Shown here piece after piece: positions 1-4,960 of a stretch of DNA of 8,446 bases. Under the pieces are notes generated by a model. It was not told where the DNA came from, searched no databases, and was given only the letters and a program-made list of their open reading frames with translations. The stretch's first letter is position 1. Each line of letters begins with the position of its first letter. The DNA lies in the NCBI GenBank assembly GCA_025964295.1, contig JAOPZD010000152.1:1-8446 (forward strand), given 5' to 3'. Source of the stretch: Conexibacter sp. Its GTDB lineage: Bacteria; Actinomycetota; Thermoleophilia; Solirubrobacterales; Solirubrobacteraceae. A program made the position numbers and the translations under genes.

Positions 1-42
1 GACGCCTACGACGCCGGCCTGCGCCTGGTCGTCGCGCGCTAG
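1..42 (+). CDS. 3' end of an unidentified gene (partial)
   Basis: An open frame enters from the left edge and ends at TAG (40-42). Only 13 residues are visible, reading DAYDAGLRLVVAR. This is too little to assign a family, and I do not recognise it. The codons have the G/C-rich third positions seen in the neighbouring genes, which supports real coding sequence. The stop shares the palindrome CTAG with the stop of the convergent minus-strand gene, so the two genes overlap by 4 bp. Confidence 0.55.
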   Translation, partial: DAYDAGLRLVVAR

Positions 43-521
43 CCCGTCGCGGCGGCCGCCGACGCCAGCGTCGCCGGCGTCACGCGCAGCGTGACGCACA
101 TCCGGTTCCACGCGTTGATCGCGATGATCGCCCACAGCAGCACGCCGAGCTCGTCCTCGGAGAAGACCGCGGCCGCCGCGTCGTAGACCTCACGCGGGAC
201 GTGGGTCTCGGAGACGAGCGTCACCGCCTCGGCGAGCGCCAGCGCGGCCTGGTCGCGCTCGTCGAAGAGGTCGACCTCGCCCCAGACCGAGACGAGGTTC
301 AGCGTGGTCTGGTCGACGCCGTCGGCCAGCGCCTCGACGATGTGCATGTCGATGCAGTACGCGCAGCCGTTGATCTGGCTGGCGCGGAGCTTGACCAGAT
401 GGCCGATGCGGACGGGGAGGGGGCCGGCGTCGACCTCGGCCTGCAGGGCGACCATGCGCTTGACGGCGCGGGGGAAGTCGCCGGCGCGCGGGGTGGTGTC
501 GTGGTGCTGGGGAGTGGACAT
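39..521 (-). CDS. AhpD-like / carboxymuconolactone decarboxylase family protein
   Basis: This is a 160-residue protein of the AhpD/CMD fold. The diagnostic stretch is INGCAYCIDMH, with Cys53, Cys56 and His60 (numbered from the ATG at 521) forming the CxxC-x3-H redox centre of alkylhydroperoxidase-like proteins. The C-terminal helix contains AIIAINAWNRMCVTLR, also typical of the family. Such proteins are small cytoplasmic, usually oligomeric enzymes, and many reduce peroxides through the cysteine pair. The exact substrate cannot be read here, and true decarboxylase activity is unlikely given the CxxC. An in-frame GTG at 530 would add three residues. I prefer the ATG at 521: neither start has a Shine-Dalgarno sequence, and a TANNNT -10 element ends 7 nt before the ATG, suggesting a leaderless message. 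The gene is monocistronic and convergent with the gene at the left edge. Confidence 0.88.
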   Translation of the reverse strand: MSTPQHHDTTPRAGDFPRAVKRMVALQAEVDAGPLPVRIGHLVKLRASQINGCAYCIDMHIVEALADGVDQTTLNLVSVWGEVDLFDERDQAALALAEAVTLVSETHVPREVYDAAAAVFSEDELGVLLWAIIAINAWNRMCVTLRVTPATLASAAAATG

Positions 522-528
522 GGCGCCC

Positions 529-558
529 ACGCTAGGACGCGCGCACGGCGCGGACCAA
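529..558 (-). promoter_or_regulatory. candidate promoter of the AhpD-like gene (leaderless)
   Basis: On the minus strand TTGGTC (558-553) could serve as the -35 box and TAGCGT (534-529) as a TANNNT -10 box, with an 18-nt spacer. The -10 box ends 7 nt before the ATG at 521, so transcription would begin at or next to the start codon. There is no Shine-Dalgarno sequence, which is consistent with a leaderless transcript, a common arrangement in actinobacteria. The -35 match is weak and this is read by eye only. Confidence 0.35.
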
Positions 559-566
559 GACCAGTT

Positions 567-587
567 CGGACCCGCTGGGCGGGACCG
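567..587. terminator. GC-rich hairpin downstream of the zinc-ribbon gene
   Basis: Arms CCCGC (571-575) and GCGGG (579-583) flank the 3-nt loop TGG. After an A-A mismatch the stem continues with CGG (567-569) pairing with CCG (585-587), giving 8 pairs in all. It lies just beyond the stop codon of the minus-strand zinc-ribbon gene and upstream of the AhpD-like gene. There is no T-tract, so intrinsic termination is only a possibility; it could equally be a transcript-end stabiliser or chance in GC-rich DNA. Confidence 0.3.
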
Positions 588-588
588 G

Positions 589-759
589 TCAGGCCGCTTC
601 GGCCTTGCGCTCCACGCCGCGCTCGTCCTCGGCGCCGACCTTCGGCGCCCGCAGCGCCGGGAACAGCTCGGCGTCGCAGTACGGGCACAGCGACGTGCGG
701 CTGTGCGGCGTCACCGCGTAGCTGCTCAGTCGACAGCTGGGGCACAGGACGTTGGGCAC
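589..759 (-). CDS. small zinc-ribbon protein (56 aa)
   Basis: This is a short protein with two closely spaced cysteine knuckles, LCPSC and LCPYC (residues 5-8 and 25-28), the layout of a four-Cys zinc ribbon. A short polar, Glu/Lys/Arg-rich tail follows (EDERGVERKAEAA). I chose the GTG at 759 because AAGGG sits a few bases upstream and the zinc ribbon then starts almost at the N terminus. The frame stays open to 825, but the extra N-terminal residues look like noncoding sequence. No enzymatic domain is visible. Single-ribbon proteins of this size often bind nucleic acid or a protein partner, but no specific role can be assigned. It lies downstream of the importer operon on the same strand, separated by a gap with two dyads, so it may have its own promoter or be read through from potC. 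Confidence 0.65.
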   Translation of the reverse strand: MPNVLCPSCRLSSYAVTPHSRTSLCPYCDAELFPALRAPKVGAEDERGVERKAEAA

Positions 760-793
760 CGTGCCCTTAAGTACGACAGAGCGGCGATTCTGT

Positions 794-806
794 GACAGCG
801 GCTGTC
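794..806. repeat. 13-bp palindrome upstream of the zinc-ribbon gene
   Basis: GACAGC and GCTGTC form a perfect 6-bp inverted repeat around a single central G. It lies about 35 bp upstream of the zinc-ribbon GTG and 26 bp past the potC stop, a suitable place for an operator acting on the small gene. No known binding motif was recognised. Confidence 0.4.
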
Positions 807-822
807 CCGATCGCCCGATCGG
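807..822. terminator. hairpin after potC, possible operon terminator
   Basis: CCGATCG (807-813) and CGATCGG (816-822) form a perfect 7-bp inverted repeat with a 2-bp centre, beginning 10 bp beyond the stop codon of the last importer gene. In RNA the innermost pairs would open to give a viable loop. No T-tract follows on the minus strand. It directly abuts the palindrome at 794-806, so the pair may be a terminator followed by an operator, or one compound control element. Confidence 0.4.
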
Positions 823-831
823 CACCCGCGA

Positions 832-1674
832 TCAGGGGGTCGGCTCGCCCACGCCGCCGGCCGGGGCGGCGGGCGCCGCGGCCGACGTCACCGGATCCGA
901 CGTGATCCGCTGCGCCACGTACACCGGGATGATCGAGAGCAGGATCACGACGACGCCGACGACGTTGACGACCGGCAGCTGGTTGGGCCGCGACAGGTTC
1001 GTCAGGATCCAGATCGGCAGCGTCTCGCGATCGCCCGCCGTGAACGTCGTGACGATCACCTCGTCGAAGGACAGCGCGAAGGCCAGCAGCGCCCCCGCGA
1101 CCAGCGCCGAGCGCAGCTGGGGGAACGTCACGAGCCAGAACGTCTGCCACGTGTGCGCGCCGAGGTCGGCCGAGGCCTCCTCGAACGACGCGCTCGTCCG
1201 CCGCAGCCGTGCCACGACGTTGTTGTAGACCACCACGATGCAGAACGTGGCGTGCCCGACGATGATGGTGAACAACGTCAGGTCGATGCCCAGCACCTGC
1301 GTGAACGTCGAGTTCATGGCCATGCCGGTGACGATGCCCGGCAGCGCGATCGGCAGGACGACCAGGAACGACACGCTCTCGCGGCCGAAGAACCGGTAGC
1401 GCCCCACCGCGAAGGCCGCGAGCGTCCCGAGCGCCAGCGCGATCGCCGTCGCGCCGAGCCCGGCCTGGATCGACGTCCACAGCGCGTCGCGCACGCCCTG
1501 GTTGTGGAAGGCCTTGTCGAACCAGTCCAGCGTGAAGCCCGGCGGCGGCCACGTCGCCGTGCGCCGGTCGTTGAAGGCGTAGATCGCGATGACGATCAGC
1601 GGCGCGTAGAGGAACGCGAGCGTCAGCCCGGTCCCGATCCGCAGCGCCCAGCGCGTGCCCCGGCTCAAGTGCAT
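832..1674 (-). CDS. potC: ABC transporter permease, PotC-type (spermidine/putrescine family)
   Basis: This 280-residue inner-membrane permease would form, with the PotB-type subunit, the channel of a type I ABC importer. Six hydrophobic segments are visible at about residues 12-34, 70-92, 102-120, 132-155, 190-210 and 237-257. The cytoplasmic EAA loop that docks on the ATPase is at about 165-185 (EEASADLGAHTWQTFWLVTF), with the conserved DLGA core. The length is close to E. coli PotC (about 264 aa); the extra residues are a low-complexity Ala/Pro/Gly tail after about residue 260. The ATG at 1674 follows the potB stop after 3 nt and lacks a strong ribosome-binding site, so translation is probably coupled to potB. 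This is the last gene of the operon. The family is clear, but the substrate (spermidine, putrescine or another amine) cannot be settled from the permease. Confidence 0.92.
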   Translation of the reverse strand: MHLSRGTRWALRIGTGLTLAFLYAPLIVIAIYAFNDRRTATWPPPGFTLDWFDKAFHNQGVRDALWTSIQAGLGATAIALALGTLAAFAVGRYRFFGRESVSFLVVLPIALPGIVTGMAMNSTFTQVLGIDLTLFTIIVGHATFCIVVVYNNVVARLRRTSASFEEASADLGAHTWQTFWLVTFPQLRSALVAGALLAFALSFDEVIVTTFTAGDRETLPIWILTNLSRPNQLPVVNVVGVVVILLSIIPVYVAQRITSDPVTSAAAPAAPAGGVGEPTP

Positions 1675-1677
1675 GGC

Positions 1678-2580
1678 CTACAGCTGCTCGAAGGCACCCA
1701 ACCGCCGCGCGATCAGGAGGTAGACGATCATGACGAAGACCGGCACGGTGGCGAACGCCGCGGCCAGCGGCAGGTTGTTCGCGACGCCGACGTTGGCGTA
1801 CACCACGTTGCCGATGAACTGCTTGCTGCTGACCAGCTGCGGCGTGATGTAGTCGCCCAGCGTCAGCGAGAAGGTGAAGATCGAGCCGGCCGCCACCGCC
1901 GGCAGCGCCATCGGCAGCACCACCCGCCGGAACGTCGTCCCCGGCTTGCCTCCGAGGTCGCCGGACGCGTCGAGCAGCGAGTTGGGGATCCGCTCCAGCC
2001 CCGCGTAGATCGGCAGCACCATGTAGGGCAGCCACAGGTAGGAGAACACCAGCCACGTCGCGACGACCCCGTAGCCCGGACCGTGGATCCCCAGCGGCGC
2101 CAGCGCCCAGTTGAGGATCCCGTCCTCGTTGAGGATCGTGCGCCAGGCGTACACCTTGACCAGGTAGGAGGCCCACAGGGGCATGAGCACCGCGACGGTC
2201 AGCAGCGCGCGCGAGCGCGGGGTCGCCACCTTGGCCATGAAGAACGCGATCGGGAAGGCCAGCAGCGCGTCGGTCACCGTCACCGCGGCGGCGATCCCGA
2301 CCGTCCGCAGGACGATCTCGCGGTAGACGTGCCCCTCCCACAGCGTCTGGAAGTTCGCGAAGGAGTAGGAGTGGACGATCTGGCCGCTGAAGTCGTCCAG
2401 CTGCCAGAACGCGGCGACGAACAGCACCGCGAGCGAGCCCAGGTAGGCGACCACCAGCCAGCCCAGGGGGCCGGCGAGCAGGAGGCCCACCTGGACGCGC
2501 CGGCGGCCGTGGAGCAGGTCGGCGAGCCGTCGGCCCGCCGACCTGCGCGGTGCTGCGATCAGCCCTTGATCTCCGTCCAC
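1678..2580 (-). CDS. potB: ABC transporter permease, PotB-type (spermidine/putrescine family)
   Basis: This is the second permease, about 300 residues. A basic N terminus (RRSAGRR, HGRRR) precedes the first membrane segment (GLLLAGPLGWLVVAYLGSLA), and about five more follow. The EAA-type loop reads DASGDLGGKPGTTFRRVVLP before the fifth segment; the usual Glu is Asp, but the DLG core is kept. The family assignment rests on this loop, the topology and its place between the binding-protein and PotC genes. The start is uncertain because no ATG is available. GTG at 2580 overlaps the end of potD by 22 bp. CTG at 2562 has GGAG 8 nt upstream and overlaps the potD stop in a CTGA arrangement. A GTG at 2610 also exists. 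I annotate 2580 as the most conventional. All options imply translational coupling to potD. Confidence 0.9.
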   Translation of the reverse strand: MDGDQGLIAAPRRSAGRRLADLLHGRRRVQVGLLLAGPLGWLVVAYLGSLAVLFVAAFWQLDDFSGQIVHSYSFANFQTLWEGHVYREIVLRTVGIAAAVTVTDALLAFPIAFFMAKVATPRSRALLTVAVLMPLWASYLVKVYAWRTILNEDGILNWALAPLGIHGPGYGVVATWLVFSYLWLPYMVLPIYAGLERIPNSLLDASGDLGGKPGTTFRRVVLPMALPAVAAGSIFTFSLTLGDYITPQLVSSKQFIGNVVYANVGVANNLPLAAAFATVPVFVMIVYLLIARRLGAFEQL

Positions 2581-3758
2581 GCCTGGACCCAGTCGGAGTA
2601 GTCCTTGCACGAGGCGCCGCGGTCGTCACCGCAGTCCTTGCGCGGCGTGGTCCAGAAGGACACCTTGTCGAAGTAGGCCTCGTCGGCCGCGTGGAACGTC
2701 GTGCAGAACGACTTGTCGGAGGTCTGGTCGCACGACTTGGCGTTGGACGGCGCCTCGCCGAACCACTCCGCCACCTGCGCGTTGACCTTCGGCGAGATGA
2801 TCCAGTTCATCCACTTGTACATGCAGTTGGGATGCTGGGCCTTGTCGGCGATCATCCACGTGTCCGACCAGCCGGTGGAGCCCTCCTTGGGCAGCGTCGT
2901 CTTGACCGGCACCTTGTCGCCCTCCAGCAGGTTGGCGATGACCTGCCACGTCGTGCCGACCGTCGAGTTGCCGTTGGCGAAGGCCTGCTGCTCCTTGGTG
3001 TAGTCGGCCCAGTACTCGCCGATGTTCTGGCGCTGGGCCTTGAGCAGGTCGACGGCCGCGCTGAACTGCGCGTCGTTGAGCTCGTAGGGATCGGTGATCT
3101 TGAGGTCCGGCTTGGTCGCCTTGAGGAACAGCGCCGCGTCGGCGATGTAGATCGGGCTGTCGTAGGCCGTGACCTTGCCCTTGTTCTGGGCGGCGTCGGT
3201 GAAGACCGCGCTCCAGGAGTCCAGGGGCGTGGAGATCTTCTTGGAGTTCCACATCAGGATGTTGGCCCCGCGGCCGTGCGGGATCCCGTACATCTGGCCG
3301 TCGACCGAGTTGAAGCCCTTGTCCTTCAGGCCCGCGAAGACGTCGGCGTAGTTGGGGACGAGCTTCGTGTTGACCGGCGCGACGTCGCCGCCGGCGATCA
3401 GCCGCAGCGTCGCGTCGCCCGAGGCCGAGACGCCGTCGTAGCGGCCGGTCCGCATCAGCGTGACCATCTCGTCGGAGGTGTTGCCGACCTTGACGTTGAC
3501 CTGGCAGCCGGTCGACTTCTCAAACGGCGTGACCCAGTCGACCTTCGGGTCGGTCGAGCCGTCCTCGGCGTAGCCCGCCCAGGCGATGATGTTCAACTTG
3601 CCCTCGCCGGCGCCCAGCTTGGCCATCGGCTTGGCGTCGCTGCCCGGCTTGACCGAGCCCGAGCCGCCGCCGCCCGACGACGAGCCGCTGCTGCCGCAGC
3701 CGGCGGCGACCACCAGTGCCACGGCGGCCAGGACCGCGAACCACATGCGGATCTTCAT
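2559..3758 (-). CDS. potD: polyamine-type ABC transporter substrate-binding lipoprotein
   Basis: This 399-residue extracellular binding protein captures the amine and delivers it to the permeases. The N terminus is a lipoprotein signal: a basic start (MKIR), a hydrophobic core, and the lipobox VAAGC with Cys21 as the lipidated residue. A Gly/Ser-rich tether follows (about residues 22-36). The mature domain begins LNIIAWAGY, resembling the first strand of PotD. By my alignment, GWSDTW (Trp297, Asp299) corresponds to Trp255 and Asp257 of E. coli PotD, which contact the polyamine. Six further cysteines lie in the mature part, four of them in the C-terminal 60 or so residues, suggesting extracellular disulfides. 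The start is firm: AGGAGG (3771-3766) lies 7 nt upstream inside potA, and the ATG overlaps the potA stop in ATGA. Overall similarity to PotD is distant, so other amines or amino acids remain possible ligands. Confidence 0.9.
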   Translation of the reverse strand: MKIRMWFAVLAAVALVVAAGCGSSGSSSGGGGSGSVKPGSDAKPMAKLGAGEGKLNIIAWAGYAEDGSTDPKVDWVTPFEKSTGCQVNVKVGNTSDEMVTLMRTGRYDGVSASGDATLRLIAGGDVAPVNTKLVPNYADVFAGLKDKGFNSVDGQMYGIPHGRGANILMWNSKKISTPLDSWSAVFTDAAQNKGKVTAYDSPIYIADAALFLKATKPDLKITDPYELNDAQFSAAVDLLKAQRQNIGEYWADYTKEQQAFANGNSTVGTTWQVIANLLEGDKVPVKTTLPKEGSTGWSDTWMIADKAQHPNCMYKWMNWIISPKVNAQVAEWFGEAPSNAKSCDQTSDKSFCTTFHAADEAYFDKVSFWTTPRKDCGDDRGASCKDYSDWVQAWTEIKG

Positions 3759-4792
3759 GGACCTACCTCCTCGGTTTGAACTGCGATGGCGGAGGTGTGC
3801 TCCTCGCGCCAGGCCACCCGTACCTCCCGACCCTGCTCCTCCAGCGCCTCCGCGGAGGTCGTCTCGAGGTTCTGTCGCACCACCTGCAGCTCGCCGCCCG
3901 CGTCGAGCGCCACGACGTAGCGCGTGAGCGGCCCGACGTAGCTGACGTCGGTCACCCGCCCGCGCTCGACGACCAGCCCGTCGGCCGCCGCGTCGCCCGC
4001 GCCCGCCCCGGCCAGCAGCCGCACCTTCTCCGGCCGGACGGTGAACCGCCGCCCGCCGCGGTGCAGGACGTTCGACGTCCCGACGAACCCGGCGACGAAC
4101 TCCGTCGCGGGACGCTCGTAGACCTCGGCCGGCGCGCCGACCTGGACGATCCGGCCCTGGTCGAAGACGGCCAGGCGGTCGCTCATCGTCAGCGCCTCCT
4201 CCTGGTCGTGGGTGACGTAGACGAAGGTGATCCCGACCTCGCTCTGGATCCGCTTGAGCTCGCCCTGCATCTCCTGGCGCAGCTTGAGGTCCAGCGCGCC
4301 GAGCGGCTCGTCGAGGAGCAGGACGCGCGGGCGGTTGACGATCGCGCGGGCCAGCGCGACGCGCTGGCGCTGGCCGCCGCTGAGCTGCGCGGGCTTGCGC
4401 GCGCCGACGTCGGGCAGCCGGACCATCGCCAGCGCCTCGCCGGCGCGCGTGCGTCGCTCCGCCTTGCCGACCCCGCGGATCCGCAGCCCGTAGGCGACGT
4501 TGTCGGCCACCGTCATGTGCGGGAACAGCGCGTAGTCCTGAAAGACGGTGTTGACGTCGCGGGCGTAGGGCGGGACCCGCGAGACGTCGGCGCCGCCCAG
4601 CTCGACGCGGCCCGCGTCGGGCAGCTCGAAGCCGGCGATCAGCCGCAGCGTCGTCGTCTTGCCCGAGCCGGAGGGGCCGAGCATCGTGAAGAACTCGCCC
4701 CGCTCGATGTCGAGGCTCACGCCGTCGACGGCGCGAACCTCCCCGTAGCGCTTGGCCAGGTCGATGAGGCGGATGTCGTGCAGACCGTCCAA
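3755..4792 (-). CDS. potA: ABC transporter ATP-binding protein, PotA-type
   Basis: This is the ATPase that powers the importer from the cytoplasmic side. All nucleotide-binding motifs are intact (numbered from the TTG at 4792): Walker [10 protein letters not shown] near residues 40-48, Q-loop VFQDYALFP near 83-91, signature LSGGQRQR near 137-144, Walker B VLLLDEP near 157-163, and the switch histidine in VTHD near 195. A C-terminal TOBE-like region follows (RFTVRPEK onward), which is usual in PotA/MalK-type ATPases. At about 345 residues it has the family length. The N terminus is uncertain because no ATG is present: TTG 4792 puts the protein start just before [11 protein letters not shown], the usual family beginning, while GTG 4810 and TTG 4834 are alternatives. 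The stop overlaps the potD ATG (ATGA). As first gene it probably carries the operon promoter. Confidence 0.93.
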   Translation of the reverse strand: MDGLHDIRLIDLAKRYGEVRAVDGVSLDIERGEFFTMLGPSGSGKTTTLRLIAGFELPDAGRVELGGADVSRVPPYARDVNTVFQDYALFPHMTVADNVAYGLRIRGVGKAERRTRAGEALAMVRLPDVGARKPAQLSGGQRQRVALARAIVNRPRVLLLDEPLGALDLKLRQEMQGELKRIQSEVGITFVYVTHDQEEALTMSDRLAVFDQGRIVQVGAPAEVYERPATEFVAGFVGTSNVLHRGGRRFTVRPEKVRLLAGAGAGDAAADGLVVERGRVTDVSYVGPLTRYVVALDAGGELQVVRQNLETTSAEALEEQGREVRVAWREEHTSAIAVQTEEVGP

Positions 4793-4837
4793 CGGGGCGC
4801 AGCCTCGCACCCTCCAGGTTGGCCGATGTGGCAAAGG

Positions 4838-4848
4838 TTCTCGGAGAA
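4838..4848. repeat. 11-bp palindrome in the divergent intergenic region
   Basis: TTCTC and GAGAA form a perfect 5-bp inverted repeat around a single G. It lies 46 bp upstream of the preferred potA start, within the probable 5' leader of the importer operon. It is less GC-rich than its surroundings, which makes it stand out, but it is short and could be chance. Confidence 0.35.
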
Positions 4849-4870
4849 GTTGGGCCAGCGCGGCCTGCGA

Positions 4871-4898
4871 GTACCCGCGAGCCTACGCGCCCGGGTAC
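4871..4898. repeat. inverted repeat in the divergent control region
   Basis: GTACCCG (4871-4877) and CGGGTAC (4892-4898) are perfect 7-bp inverted arms separated by 14 bp. The centre-to-centre distance is 21 bp, about two helical turns, as expected for a dimeric DNA-binding protein contacting one face of the DNA. The repeat covers the candidate -10 box of the potA promoter and directly abuts the next dyad at 4899. Confidence 0.5.
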
Positions 4899-4907
4899 CG
4901 TTGTCCA
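4880..4907 (-). promoter_or_regulatory. candidate promoter of the potADBC operon
   Basis: On the minus strand TGGACA (4907-4902) resembles a -35 box and TAGGCT (4885-4880) a -10 box, separated by 16 nt. Transcription would start near 4873, leaving a leader of roughly 40-80 nt before the possible potA starts. Both boxes lie within inverted repeats, so a protein bound there could compete with RNA polymerase. This is read by eye and the boxes are only moderate matches. Confidence 0.35.
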
Positions 4908-4939
4908 TCGCGACGGCGTGCCTGCCGGATCGGACAACG
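4899..4939 (+). promoter_or_regulatory. extended dyad / stem-loop upstream of the aminotransferase
   Basis: CGTTGTCC (4899-4906) and GGACAACG (4932-4939) are perfect 8-bp inverted arms. Inside them ATC (4907-4909) pairs with GAT (4928-4930), leaving C4931 bulged, and CGGC (4914-4917) pairs with GCCG (4924-4927) around a 6-nt loop, leaving GCGA (4910-4913) bulged. The total is 15 pairs in 41 nt. It ends 6 nt before the AGGGAGAGG ribosome-binding site, so it could act as an operator in DNA or as a leader hairpin in RNA. The transcription start is not known. TACCGT (4896-4901) is a possible -10 box for the plus strand, without a good -35. Confidence 0.5.
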
Positions 4940-4960
4940 CAGAAAAGGGAGAGGCTCTGC

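Noticed and set aside
201..795. Plus-strand frames opposite the AhpD-like and zinc-ribbon genes
   Set aside because: Their products are compositionally biased with no recognisable motif, whereas the minus strand shows CxxC-x3-H and CPxC signatures.
1153..2601. A 482-codon plus-strand frame antisense to the permeases
   Set aside because: The translation is His/Arg/Gln/Asp-rich repeat-like text typical of reversed GC-rich genes, with no credible domain.
767..2629. A 620-codon minus-strand frame overlapping both permease genes
   Set aside because: It runs in another frame of the same strand as potB and potC, is Arg/Ala/Gly-rich and lacks domain motifs; the permease frames have membrane segments and EAA loops.
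2550..3779. A 409-codon plus-strand frame antisense to the binding-protein gene
   Set aside because: No motif is present, and the opposite strand has a lipoprotein signal, strong ribosome-binding site and family match.
4793..4960. A riboswitch or small RNA gene in the divergent gap
   Set aside because: The inverted repeats are simple dyads; no conserved riboswitch core or a terminator with T-tract is visible.
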